Both the position numbers and the translations under genes were made by a program. Positions 35,901 through 48,551 of a stretch of 64,000 nucleotides of DNA are shown here, piece by piece (the first letter of the stretch is position 1; each line of letters starts with the position of its first letter). Source of the DNA: Cladobotryum mycophilum (taxonomy: Eukaryota; Ascomycota; Sordariomycetes; Hypocreales; Hypocreaceae); contig CM071590.1 of the NCBI GenBank assembly GCA_036429605.1, positions 5,828,001-5,892,000 on the forward strand, read 5' to 3'. A model generated the notes under the pieces. It was not told the DNA's origin. It was given only the letters and a program-made list of their open reading frames with translations, and did not search any database.

Positions 35901-38900
35901 TAAGAAAGGGTATAGAGAAATAGGCCAGAAGGCATTGATTCGGAGAATCACAGAAAATCTTGATACAAAAGTGAATAGTGTATGAAAAAGAGAAGAGTGG
36001 GAGGATAGATGGTAGGATTTCAGTGGCAGTATAGGCAAATTAATATGTTAGCAGCTCGGTTACAGCTCTTTTGATACACCTGGGTTATTTTTCTGGGATT
36101 TCTCTGTTTCATGTAGCCTCAGGCAGTTGATTGGAGTAAAGGATAAAATGTAGGATCGAAACTTGAGCTGAGCACAGAACTAACTGCTTGGAACCCCTTC
36201 AACTTTGATCGTTTCCTCCTCTCCATTATTCCTGGTTTCTTATGTTCTCGGTAGAAGGCAATCTACGGTGTGTTTATCTCTGAAGTTGAACCGTAGATGT
36301 TAAATGGTTTAACATGCAAAGCTTGAACCCTCCCTACCTATTATACAAAACTTGCTGCTCTTGTTTCTGTCTGTTTCTCTTGTTACCCCCCCTCTGATGC
36401 TCTTAGTTTCTCTGGTTTCTTTCGATGACTTTACTTGAAGCTGCGATCATACTATAACTGCGGTGTACCTGATAGATGGTGTCTTTGAAGTACTCCGGGA
36501 CTTAAGCCTCATTTTCTCGGCTCTCATCCTAGCCAGCGGAAGCTCTCAAGATATGATTTAGCTGTTCCTTGTTTTTTGCTACGTGAGCGACACAAGGATC
36601 CAACTATTTGTCGGGATTCCCAGTAATGTCTCTCCAGAGTTGAGAGCTAAAAACAACCCTCTCATCGTCAGCAAGTTTTTGGGATATTGCCGCGCGAAAG
36701 AGACAGAAGTTGAAAGAGACTCTTGTGGGTACCAGATGGCATTAATAAGAAGTGTCTTATAGATAACGCTAGATACCGTCCAATTGTCTTGAATGTGTTT
36801 CAAGAGGCTGGTATTGCAAAAAAATAAAAAATAGCCGGTTGGTAGATTCCTTGGCCTTCAGGTTGATCTGCGCAAAGCAGTCTCTGGACAGTTTCCGTCT
36901 GTATCAATATGTCTTCTTGATAAGCCGTTTTTCTCGCCGCAGGAATAGGAGGCAAACCGGCAAGAAGAATCCTAGGTATCCTACGGATCCTAGCATTTAG
37001 CTGGTTGAGGGTACTGAATCCTCAGTCAAGGCAATCATTGATGGCAGTACCATTGAACAGTTTCTTCAGCGCGACTAGGTTGCCGCGGACAAGCATGAAT
37101 TGATGTGGTATTGTCTTGTCGCCTGCGACCACTGTGCTTGGTTCAACTTTGAACTCATTGCCCTTGAAGTTCTCAACATCGACCGGTTTGCGCTTGAGCT
37201 ACCTCGTCGTGGCAGCCTCAAGGAAATAGGACCAGCCATACACATTGACCAGACAACGTAGAGGATTTTGACCTTGCTTTGATGTCCCGGTCATGGTAGG
37301 GGGTAGAGCGTGGCTCTCGGATCTGCTTCTGATATTATGCCAACTTGACAACCTCGTGATGTAATAAAATTTTGTTTTTGATAGCATTGAAGCTATAGAA
37401 ACGAGTATCTTACTGTAATTGTCATCTCAGGCAACAATAATAAGAGCAAGGGCAAGAAAGGGAACAAAATCAGTAAAAAGAGACTTGAGAGTCGCAAGAG
37501 TACAGTTTTGCTTTCCCCACTAACACCTCGTGTGCGTTGACTTGTAATTGGTTATTTTCGCGATGATGGTATGAAAGAGCGCAGATGAGAAATCGTCTTG
37601 CGCTCTTTTGACTTCCTAGTCGCACTACTCAGTCAATGCCAACAATCAGTACTGGTATTACGAATGAAGTGGTCACGTCGGTTGTGGAATGGTGATAAGC
37701 AAAGGATGTTGAGACTCTACGGAATTGGCGAGTATTAGTAAAACACGCATGCATAAGAAACCAAGAGTAACGAGGGTAACGGGCAGTAATAGACAGTCAC
37801 GATGGGAATTGAGAGCAACGAGAGGCGTTCACAGGAACAAGAGGAATCAAGAGTAACCAGGGGCATCAGCCAGAACAAGAGTAATCTCGGGCGCATAGGA
37901 CCCAAGCCTTCCCATCCACCCATGGGCTGGCTGTGCAGTGTTTCGGCCGCGTCAAGGTGGATTTTGTCTGCAAGATGGCGAGACAGATTCGGAATTTATG
38001 GGGTAATTATTTAGGCGGAGAGTGCAGCGCGCATTGAGAAGCATGGATGGGACGGTCATGCTCCAGGGGGGCACGTTTCTGAATGTGGTCCCCTGCATGA
38101 GAGGGGGCTGGTAATGGAATGTGAAGTAAAGCTTCTAGATTTTTTTTTAATTTTTTTTACCAAGACTTGCATATCGTCGTATGGCTCTGAAAGAAGAATT
38201 ATAGAGGCGCATACTTGAATGATGATCAAGAGAAGATGGTTTTGTAGATGTGGCTTTTGATGGTTAGACTGGGTAGTACTGAAGATGTCTGGTTCTATGG
38301 ACTGGACGCCATATCTTCGTCAAAGTCACCTGGGCAACGACGGTGCTTTTTCCCCCAGCAACCTGTGCTACTTGCTTGTACATGCTAAAGGTTTTGGAAG
38401 CATTAGTATTACTAGTAATAGCAGTAGAGCCATGGATGCATGGATGGGGTATTACTCCGTACCCGCCCCAAGTCAAAGAGCTACGGATGCCCCCTTTTAT
38501 TCTGGTATTTATTCTAGGTATAGCGAAATTTTACTCATACCGATGCTTTGTGAATTTTTTTATTTCCTGGGCACAAGTTGAATTGTCGCAATCTCAACAA
38601 CGGGACTTGTTCGCCAGGGCCTGCTGAAAGAGGCATAGACGCACGCACCCGACTTTTGTTCCGCCCATCCATCCAGGGGTTGGCTGCATATGTATTAGAG
38701 GGGGGCTGGCGGACTGGCTGGCTAGACTAATACCAGGTTGTACCTCGACGGAGTACATACAGAGAAGAAGCTGTCTGTGTCTCTCTCCCAGCTTGGCAGC
38801 AGCATATTCTCACCGCATCTTGGGCCCATACTAAACCCACACGTCCTCGACCATCTTCTGTCTGTACCTTGCAGCAGCAAGCAGCTCTTCTCCTCTTCTC

Positions 38901-39459
38901 TGCTGCACCTCCTGTGCTTTTGTTTGGTTCCTTTGTCAAGCTTGCCATAGCATAGCATTGGATTGGATTGGATTATTCTTCTTTGCAGCTTGCAGGTCAA
39001 GAGTTTGCATCCATTCGCATTGCAGTGCAGACAGAAAGCTATTAGAAGCTACAGGGCCACGCCACCACCTGCATCGGCATAATATTCTAATTGGCACTAC
39101 GACGGCTTGGTGGTGTCATCAATCCTCACACACACACACACACACACTCTGGTCACGAGGCGAATCGGATAGGCAACGAGGCAAAGCTAGCCAAAACAAA
39201 GGCAGCGAACAATACAGGCACGACACTATTAACCAGGGCAACATCAGCAGGTCAAGACAAGCTTTCCTACCGAAGCTGACCAACCTCGGAACCGCTCTGG
39301 TGACATGCCTGTTGCTTCACGTTGAACCATCTGTTCTCTCGTCGAGTTACCCCGGAATCCATCAAAAAAACCATCCGGGACAGTTCGAGCTCCAGCGTCA
39401 ATCGTCACGACATCCCATCAGAGATATCGCGATAAACCGATTTCTCGAGGGAAAAAACA
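35901..39459. other. Gene-poor stretch
   Basis: About 3.5 kb with no gene I can support except the decayed frame at 37.0-37.4 kb. It holds T/A runs near 38140, an exact TACTCCGTA at 38453-38461, three CAAGAGTAA copies between 37762 and 37883, and a (CA) repeat at about 39127-39148 in the leader of the next gene. Confidence 0.5.
37022..37387 (-). pseudogene. Decayed ORF with in-frame TAG
   Basis: A single frame runs from ATG 37385-37387 to TGA 37022-37024 and is interrupted once, by TAG at 37199-37201. Both sides read like protein (PLRCLVNVYGWSYFLEAATT before; VVAGDKTIPHQFMLVRGNLV after). The sequence around the stop (AGGTAGCTC) has only a poor donor, so an intron is unlikely. No family recognised. 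It may be a remnant of a transposon or an ordinary gene. Confidence 0.4.
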
Positions 39460-41030
39460 ATGACGTTCCCGTCTAGCTTCCATATGCCAGGAGCGTGGAA
39501 CTCCGATGGTGTTCATCCCGGCCTGTTCCGTCCTCCAGTCTCGCCCAGCCCCAGCGCCGACTACATCCCATCACCCGCATTCACGGCCGACACGAACTCG
39601 AAGCGAAAATGGAATCGCAGGGATGTTCCGCGGCTGCAGGATGTAGCTCCCAGCGATGGCTTCCTCGATGGAGAAGGCTTTTTGGTCGCTCTCCGTCGAC
39701 GGAGCCAGAGTCTAGGTCCTACGCGCTGGCTGGCCAGCTTAATACGCCAACCACTGGACAGGCCATGGACGATAACGGGGTGCTTGGGGAGAGCATGTTC
39801 TCTGATTCTGACTATCGGAGAGCTCTAGGTTCGAAGCGCTCGAGAGAACAAATGAACGCGAGTCCCACCGGTCCCATGCAGCTCTTCAACCTACCAGAGA
39901 AGCCTGCGCAGGTCGAGGGATGGGGTTCCCTGGCTTTCTCAACCATCGGCGGCGTTGTTGGTCGCGTCTGGGAGTTTTGTAGGATTGGTGGGTTCAGGGG
40001 TTTCGCTGCTGGCGGTGGTACCACTTTCAAGATGATTCCTCATGGCAGCATGTCCGAGACTGCACCATTGCCCACGCCACCAGCAGACGCGACTTTCTAC
40101 TTCCAAGCCAATCTGCACAACGACGACTATGATGACGGACAGCAGCAGTACATGACACCTCACGCGGAACGGTTTTATCATGAAAGACCGGAGACTCCCG
40201 TTAGCAGCGGCTATTCGACACCCTCGGGACGTGCAACGAAACGGAGACATACCGACTACTTGCATGAGCTTGGTAGGAACTGGGTCATGATCCGTGAACC
40301 TAGTGAAGCCGGAGAGAGGAGAACACCACGAAAGGCGTCTTCCTCGCATCGCTCATCGTCTCAACCTCGCAGCCAGGCCTCTCCTGCTACCGGTGGTAGT
40401 CGTCGTTTCGCTACGCCCAACCCTCGCCACTCTGCTCCCGTCCTGACATCTGCTCCGCGCCGTCCCGCTAGCCGTACTACCAGTCGCCCTGCAAGCCGTC
40501 TGTCTGATACTAGCTCTGTTAGACCCGCACGACCCGCTTCTGCCGCATCGTTTGCCTCCTTCACTGGACGGCATTCACCTTCACCGAGCAAGATTCCTGT
40601 TAGAGTACCCACCGTGGTAGCCTCCACGGCTACTACCGCATCGCCCTCTGTTGTCGCCGCAGCCGCAGCAGTCACGCCGACCCATTCCAACTCGCGACGT
40701 CGACGCAACTCGGCTGTGCCTGCTCCATCTCAGCCTCCTCCTCATCGTGGCCATCGCCGGACTAACAGTGCTGCTTCACTAGTTCCGGCTTCGTTGGCTT
40801 CAAATCGGGGCAACGGAATCGAAGACAGCCCTCGATTGGATGCTGAAGCAAAGCATCTCGCCACTCGCCGTAAGATTGAGGAGCGTGAGACTGACTTCCG
40901 CATGGCGGCATTCAACAAGCGCTTGCAAGACATGATACGTCAAGGCAAAGAAGCTTTAGGGACAACGATCGAAGTCGACGTGAGAGAAGAAGCAGAGGAG
41001 GAAGAGGGTGGATGGGAAGATGAAAACTGA
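39460..41030 (+). CDS. Conserved-looking low-complexity protein with apparent 1-nt frameshift
   Basis: ATG at 39460 opens MTFPSSFHMPGAWNSDGVHP. This frame holds to the T5 run at 39679-39683, after DGFLDGEGF. From there the frame one base back continues with GRSPSTEPESRSYALAGQ and stays open to 41030. One added T gives 523 residues. The centre has a small ordered patch (GWGSLAFSTIGGVVGRVWEF) that could be an amphipathic or membrane-associated helix. About 180 residues of Ser/Pro/Arg-rich disordered sequence follow, with many SRPAS/RTTS-like phosphosites. The C-terminus has a charged helix (KHLATRRKIEERETDFRMAA) and an acidic end (EEAEEEEGGWEDEN). I do not recognise a named family. The N-terminal frame is supported by its composition and its consistent single-base offset. 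Confidence 0.7.
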
Positions 41031-42617
41031 CCCCCATCTATTTCTCCGCTTCCCCCCAAAAGCTCTGACTTCTCTCTTTCTCCTTTTCGTCATGATACTA
41101 ATCGACCGTTATGATGCTCATTTTCCTATGTTTCGTCCAGATTGGGACATTTACGACAGTATGACAGATTTATAAACGAAGAGTGATGACCTGCTGAACC
41201 AGCTGTTCTGGCGCTCTTGAGACCTTTTTTATCTCAAAAAATTTATGTTGGAGTTGAATCTCGTTTTATTTTATTTTACCATTCGATATGAGAACCTGGA
41301 CGAAAACAAATAACCAGAGGTTACTCGGGAGATGGGGCGGACAAAGATATCGTCCCTCGCCCGCCCATCTCATCATTATGAACCTTTGCTTTTTTAGCTT
41401 TTGATCTGGTTTTTTTTTTTTGGCAAGAACCTTTTTTTGTTGATTGACGAAGATATCTGATGTCCATGATGATTTTTTTGTAACTTAGGTAGCTGCCTCG
41501 CCTCATTTCTCCTTTTGGTTTTGCCAAGGGGAAGGAAAAAAGGGGGCCCTCTTTAATGACAGATATGAGGGGGGAAAAGAGATTGGGATTCTTTGGTGAA
41601 TATCTTGGAGGGTTGGAAGAGGATTTATAAAGAAGAATGAATAAAGCAGTAACGATTTGATCTGACCAAATAAAGACTTGCATATTTTGGGGCTTGCTAT
41701 TGTGTTGCGTGAGTGTGTCTATTGACTCTTGTCTGGTCTCAAGGCCTCTACTACTTGATTCTAAGGCGGCGCCTACAACTACTTGCTGACATGTGGGCGG
41801 AGCTGGGAATGACTTGGTCAGTCTAATTCCAGTGCCGCCATTCGCGCCATGGCCAAAGCTCGTTTGGAGTCTACGAATTGGGCACTCCCCGAGGCGTGTA
41901 TGTCGGCCACCAACAACAACGCCACATCTCCTCGTCACCAATACGATTCGTTATCGTAACCTGCTCTGCCAATTTAATATCCGATCAAAGGGCACAAGAC
42001 GGGAATTGCAATCACGGTTCGGATCCTGACCGCCGATCATCACCCCTTGCGCTGCAATTGGGAATTCCCCCTTCGAGTGTTGGTTGGTTGGTTGGTTGGC
42101 TGGATGTTTGCACTTCGTCCGGGAAGGGTTAGGTACCTAGTTGGGACATCTAGCATGATGATGGGGCCTTGAGCAAAAGTTCCATTTGATCTCGGGAGTT
42201 TACGACGAGATGGGTAACTGGGCTGGGGGATTGCTTGCCTATGGAGATGGGGGTTGTGATGGGTCCACTATGTAGGTAACAAACCGGTCGGATAAAGGGC
42301 TTCCCCATAATAGAAGCGCTTCAGGTAGAGATCTCCCTTGGTGTTGGCTGGACTAGCTATCCCCGTTATCTCTTTGGGTACACACTCGATACTGGATGTT
42401 TACTGGTTGAAGGGGGATGCATAGGCTGCGCATGTGAACTGGGGCCGTGGACAATAGAAACATTTGAGCGTAAATGGAACTTCCAGTTGGTATCTCGCAT
42501 AGAGATGAAGTTAGGCTGCATGCATATATATCTCATACTCGCCCATTTTGCGCACGCGGCTGATTCCCCCTATGCTAAGAAGCCGTTTCTTTCTGGCTTC
42601 CAAGCGTTTTGCCTATC
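41031..42617. other. Intergenic, no gene seen
   Basis: 3' UTR side of the previous gene and promoter of the ABC transporter. Contains GGTT repeats near 42083-42102. No coding frame supported. Confidence 0.5.
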
Positions 42618-45600
42618 ATGGGATGTGCAAACGACGAGTCCTTTGGGCCCAGCGTCTAGGGATGTAGGGGCGACTTCGATTTTACGCTCAAGTTTGAAAA
42701 CATATTCCTTTCGATTCTTCCTTCTGCCATATTTATTGCGCTCTCCTTGCCGAGGCTTGTTGTTCTGCTTCGCAAGCCAAAGATTGTGGGCGGTACTGTG
42801 TTTCAATTCACCAAGCTTGCAAGTCATTCCTAGTCATACGATTTGCTCTTCGGACATTGATGAGGTTATTCTAACTTTTTCTTTAGATTTCTATTGTCAT
42901 CTATGTCATCTTCCATCTTGCACTGCTCGTTCTATCGAGCATCAAACTCGACAGACTTACTGAGCTATCCATTCCCCCTCGGCACTCACCTTTGCAGCGG
43001 CGCTATGCATGTCTGCATTGACATTCCTGGAGCACACTCGCTCTCCTCGGCCGTCTCTCCTACTCAACGCCTTCTTGTTTCTGACCCTTCTCTTCGACAT
43101 TGCGCAAACTCGATCCCTGTGGCTGTCCGCCCAGACCTATAATGAACGAGTATTCGCACGGGTCTTTACCGTCGCCACGGCGTGGAAGGCTCCCCTGATT
43201 TTGTTGGAGTCGCAACATAAGAACCGTTGGCTTCCATGGAATCAAAAGGACCACAGTCCGGAAGAGACGACTGGGCTTTATGGATTGGGGACATTCTTCT
43301 GGCTCAACACGTTGTTCATTTCTGGATATAAAAAGGTTCTAGACATTTCGGATCTCTTTAGCCTCGACAAGAACATGTCGGCCGAATCGGTACAAAAGAC
43401 CTTTTCTCAGAAAATCCAGCACGGGAACTTTCATGGGAAGAAGAATGGCCTCGCCAAGACTCTTGCCAGCAGTCTCGCCGTTCCGTTCTTGTTGCCAATG
43501 GCCCCCCGAATTGCCCTCATGGGACTCGCCTTTTGCCAGCCTTTCCTCCTCGACGCCTTGATGAACCACCTCAAGAAATCAGAGACCGAGTCTCCTGCCA
43601 ATAACGGCTACGGCCTAATTGGTGCCACCATCCTGGTCTACACTGGTATCCCTACCGCTACGGCATTTTATTGGTATTTCCAGGAGCGTGCCTTGTTCAT
43701 GGCTCGCGCGTGTCTGTCGTCGGCCGTGTACCGCAAGACGATCCAAGCCAAGATCTCCGTGGCAGACGACTCGGCCGCCGTGACTCTCATGAGCGCAGAC
43801 GTCGAGCGGATCCGAATGGGCTTCATGCAGGTCCACGAATTCTGGGCCAACCCCATCCAAGTGGCCCTAGCCTGCTGGCTGCTCCAGCGTCAGCTCGGGG
43901 CCGCATTCGCAGCGCCCATTGTGGTCGTTCTCCTTTGCGCCGTCTCCTCAACCTTTTTGATGCGGTTCGTCGGCCCTAGACAGATGGCGTGGATGAAGAG
44001 GATACAGAAACGTGTAGGTCACACGGCAAATGTCATTGGTAACATGAGGCACCTCAAGATCTCGGGCATGACGGCCCCCGTGGAGCAGGCGATCCAGCAG
44101 CTGCGAATGGACGAGCTGGAAGTCGGAGGCAAGTTCCGCTCGCTCCTCGTCGCGACTGTCGCCATTGGATTCACCCCAGTTCTCCTGACCCCGGTCTTTA
44201 CCTTTGCTGTGACGTCTCGAAACCTGGACGTTACAACCATCTTCACATCCATCTCCTACCTTCTCCTCCTCTGCGAGCCACTATCGACCCTATTTCAGAT
44301 TGCCCCCCAACTGCTTGCCGGCGTCGCTTGCTTGCAAAGAGTACAAGCCTTCCTAGAAAAAGAGTCGAGGCACGATTTCCGTCACAATGAGGTTGCTTTA
44401 TCGGAGAAGCCTGGCATGCACGCCAAGGATGGGGTTGCTATTAAAGTCGAGGACGGGCATTTCGGCTGGAACGAAGATACCTTGACCCTTGAAAACATTG
44501 ACGTCTCCATTCCTTCTGGTCTGACCATGGTGATTGGCCCCGTGGCATCCGGAAAGTCAACATTTAGCAAAGCCCTTCTTGGAGAAACTCCAGTGGCACG
44601 AGGAAAAGTCACCATGGGCTCCGACTTCCGCAAGGTTGGATATTGTGATCAGGTACCCTTTTTATGGAATGGAACCGTCAAGGATAACGTTATTGGTTTC
44701 TCTGACCTCGACGAGAAGAGATACAAAGCTGTCATCGAGGCAACAATGCTTACTCGAGATTTGTCGCTCCTCCCAAAGGGTGATCAGACAAAGGTTGGCA
44801 GCAGTGGCATCACCCTCAGCGGTGGCCAAAAGCAGCGAGTATCCATTGCGAGGGCCCTGTATCTGCACAGCGATCTTCTCATCTTCGATGACGTTCTCAG
44901 TGGCCTCGATGCTGATACGGAGGAGCAAGTTTTCCGCCGTGTTTTTGGCCCTGCCGGCATGCTCAAAGAAAGGGGCGTCACTGCCGTTCTCTGCACGCAC
45001 GCTATTCGGCATCTCCCCCTAGCTGACCACATCATCGCACTAAACGAAGGCACCGTCACCGAGCAGGGGGTTTTGACCAACTTGTCGCGAATAAAAAGTA
45101 TGTCCATGGCCTTGGGGTCCAACCTATTACCGATAGTCAAATCCTAGAAGACAGCATATTGTCATCTGATGATGTGGCAACGCCTGTAGAGCTACTTCCA
45201 TCCAAGCCCGAGCCGCCTGCCGCCCAGACTGATGCAAACAAGCCTAATCGTGTAACGGGTGATAGTGCCGTCTTTGCTCACTACTTCCGAAACATTGGTG
45301 CATTCTGGCTGATTGGATTCATCTTTTTCGGTATCGTTTGTGGCTTCTTCTACAGTTTCCCTAGCATCTGGCTGAAATACTGGAGCGAGGACGTGTCATC
45401 TGCCCACTCCAAGCGAACCACGGCCTTTTACATTGGTCTCTATGCTCTTTTCCAGTGTCTGGCTCTAGGATCACTGGTTACCGTTGCTGCGATTGGCATG
45501 CTAGTCATCATCAGAATATCCGGGTCCAACTTGCACAAGGCAACCCTGCGAAGCCTGATTTCAGCACCCCTCCGGTTTTTCTCTACGACGGATACGGGTG

Positions 45601-47060
45601 TCGTGACCAACCTGTTCTCGCAAGACATGACTCTCATCGATGGAGAGCTGCCGCAGTCTTTGATCAACACCTCCCTCCAGACCTGGATCGGAATAGGAGC
45701 GGCTGCGGTGATTGCGACGTCCTCGCCCTACATACTAATTGCTTACCCCTTTGTCGTAGCCCTACTCTATTGTATTCAGAGATTCTATCTTCGCACATCC
45801 CGACAACTTCGTCTTCTGGACCTAGAGGCCAAGAGCCCTCTCTACACCAACTTTCTTGACACCATCAAGGGCGTGGCTACATTCCGCGCCTTTGGCTGGA
45901 CCGAGGATGCCGTCTCGCTCAACAACAGGCTTCTGGACACGTCCCAACGTCCGGCCTATTTACTGAGCATGGTACAGCGTTGGCTGGCCTTTGTCCTGGG
46001 CATGGTTGTCGCCGTCATCGCTCTTCTCGTGGTGACTCTCTCCACGCAGCTGCGTTCCAACACTGGTTTTACAGGCGCCAGTATGGTATCCCTCATGTCC
46101 TTTGGGAAGACGCTGTCGAGTCTCATCCAGATGTACACGCTGCTCGAGACATCCATCGGTGCCGTCAATCGATTAAAGTCGTTTAGTGAAAACACCGAGT
46201 CTGAGGATAAGCCCGGCGAAGATGTCGTTCCGCCTACTTCATGGCCGGAAAAGGGCAGGATCGAAATCAGGGGCGTATCTGCTTCATATGACGCATCTGA
46301 GAATCCCGAGAATCTTGCTCTTCGAGATCTTACGCTGACTATTGAGGCGGGCCAGAAAGTTGCCATTTGCGGACGCACTGGAAGCGGCAAATCGTCCACT
46401 ATCCTGCTGCTCTTACGCCTCCTAGATCCTCTCCCATCTTGTGCGAGCAACATGTCCATTGATGGTGTCGCATTACATACAATTGACCGTTCTACCCTGC
46501 GTCAACGTATCATCGCCGTACCCCAAGACGCCGTTTTCCTCCCCGACGGCACCTCTTTCAGGCTCAACCTCGACCCCTTTGCTGTCGCTACAGATGATGA
46601 CTGTCAGGCTGTGCTTGACACTGTTGGCCTGTGGCCATTCGTGTCTGACCGCGGCGGTCTGGCAGCCGATATGACAGCCGACAGCCTAAGCCAAGGCCAA
46701 AAGCAGTTGTTCAGTCTCGCCCGAGCCATCCTACGGCGACGCATTCGCTCCCGAGAGTTATCCGCCACGGTCGGCGAGGCATACCTCGCGCCATCCGACA
46801 GCGGCGGCGTGCTGATCCTCGACGAAGTCAGCAGCAGCGTAGACGCGGAGACGAATAAGACGATGCAGGAGATTATACAGAGGGAGTTTAAGGAATATAC
46901 GATTTTGATGATTAGCCACAAGTTGGAGATGGTGATGGACTTTGACCAGGTCGTGGTCATGGATGAGGGCAGGGTTGTAGAGCAGGGTGTGCCTAGGGAG
47001 TTGGTGAAGATGGAGGGAAGCCGATTTAGGGATTTGTGGGCAACGGAGAATAAGGAGTAG
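42618..47060 (+). CDS. ABCC-type ABC transporter with disrupted TMD0
   Basis: Full-length MRP-like transporter. Exons: 42618-42818 (start of TMD0, RLVVLLRKPKIVGGTVFQF), 42887-45097 and 45148-47060. Intron 1 is GC-AG (GCAAGT...TTTAG). Intron 2 is 50 nt with GTATGT...CTAG. NBD1: Walker A GPVASGKST, signature LSGGQKQRVSIARAL, Walker B LLIFDDVLSGLD with Asp at the catalytic position, as usual in ABCC NBD1. NBD2: GRTGSGKSST, LSQGQKQLFSLARA, VLILDEVSSSVD with catalytic Glu, and the SHK switch His. Two defects lie at the N-terminus: TAG at codon 14 (42657-42659) and a missing base at C5 42974-42978. Without them about 1441 residues result, the family size. As read, translation could begin at ATG 43009 (1333 residues), lacking most of TMD0. 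Substrate unknown; drug or metabolite efflux is likely. Confidence 0.9.
42819..42886 (+). other. GC-AG intron
   Basis: Donor GCAAGT, branch-like CTAAC at 42871-42875 and acceptor TTTAG. It joins the exon ending in FQFTKL to the one starting ISIVIYVIF, in frame (phase 0). Confidence 0.7.
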
Positions 47061-48551
47061 GAATATAATTGTATTGTATATAGAGCAAATTCACTTGTCA
47101 TTATTTGGCTTGGTATTTATTAGTGCGGGATCATTGAATGTGATCTTTTCTGTCATGATGCTGTTGACGAATAGATGTGACAACATTTGGTTTGTTCTTG
47201 ATCGGCTCTTGGCGATGCCATGTTTTTGCATTTGGTGAGGTTTCAATGGTAGTACATTGTTTTTGAAGCGACACATGTAGTAAAAACAACATAAGAAATG
47301 TATGAAATCCACAATATACTACTTCAAGCCGCTGCTAGGGAGGCTCATGGGAAGGGGGTTCCATCATTGGACCAACTTGGAAATTAACTTGCTCTTTCGG
47401 GGCATACGAGTGCGGTGGTCAAACACTCCCAGTCTTTTTCCATCTGTTGCTAGATCTAAAATGGACCAAAACGTCAATGTTGATCTATATTTAGAATCCA
47501 ATCTATCCTCTCCCTCTCCCTTATGAGACTTGGCATGGCCTGATGTCTCTCACAACAGCTGCTGAACTCACTCTCTTGTGTTACCAAGCTACGTAACCAA
47601 GAGGCGCGCCCAGTCTTTGTCTTTTATCCTAGAATTCCAAGCTTCCTTGTTTTTTTGAATCCGGGTTGTCATTGTATAGGTGGGCGGGGGCTGAGGGGCC
47701 AGAACTGTGTCTTAGCTGAGGTGTTTGCATTCCAGTCCATCCATCGATACCCTTTTTCCTTTTCTTTCCTCGTGACCTGTCGTATCGGGCATATTCCGAG
47801 ATCGATGGCGTTTCTTGGCGATTCGATCATGGGCCAGATTCTCGATCTAAAGAGAGAATCTAAGAGAATCTTGTCAAGGGTTGTTGTGGCCGTCTTGGGA
47901 AAAAAGGGGGCTGTTTTTGCCCCTCTTCGTGTGGTGATGTTGCTATCGTGAGATACTCAGCAACATAGTTTCTCTTGTTCAAAATTCAAGATAAAGTAAT
48001 CCTACACGTTCAAGATTCTTCTAGAGTGGTCAAAGTTACTGCCAAAAGCTTCGATCGCGTATCCCAACCACTCACATCTTCACAAAAGCTCGCACCCATC
48101 ATCTCCCTAGCATCACCATCCTCCCTTCACAAAACCTATCTATAGTAACCCCCCCCCCCCAAATAAAGAACTAGTCTCACATCAAGCACCCCACGTTCCA
48201 AATCAGTTGATTGTTTTTCTGTTAGCAGAGAAAAAAGGAAAGAAACGAAAAAAGAAATCCAAGACATGTGTAACAATCCGCCCTTGACACGAAAACGGCG
48301 GGCGGGGGGAGCAATATCCCTTCAAGGGCGGAATGAATTGTTGCCAATTGAATGACTTAATTAAAGACATGCGTCGCTCGTACCTGTTTGTGTTCATAAA
48401 TAAACGCCCTGCGCTCCGTTTGGACCTGTCGATCTTGTTGATGGGCAGGACTTGAACTTGATACCTAGCTTTCATCACCTCCATCCACATCATTATTTCA
48501 ACGCCTCAGCGAAACAATACCATTCATCAAGCGTCTAACAGTTAATTCACA
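47061..48551. other. Intergenic, no gene seen
   Basis: AT-rich 3' side of the ABC gene, then the promoter of the small secreted protein with a C11 run near 48149. Plus frames at 47302-47526 and 47655-47951 lack coding character. Confidence 0.5.

Noticed and set aside
37762..37883. Three CAAGAGTAA copies as a repeat array
   Set aside because: Spacing irregular and flanks not repeated; likely chance.
42003..42036. Possible tRNA B-box (GGTTCGGATCC)
   Set aside because: One mismatch to the consensus, no A-box at the right distance and no cloverleaf by eye.
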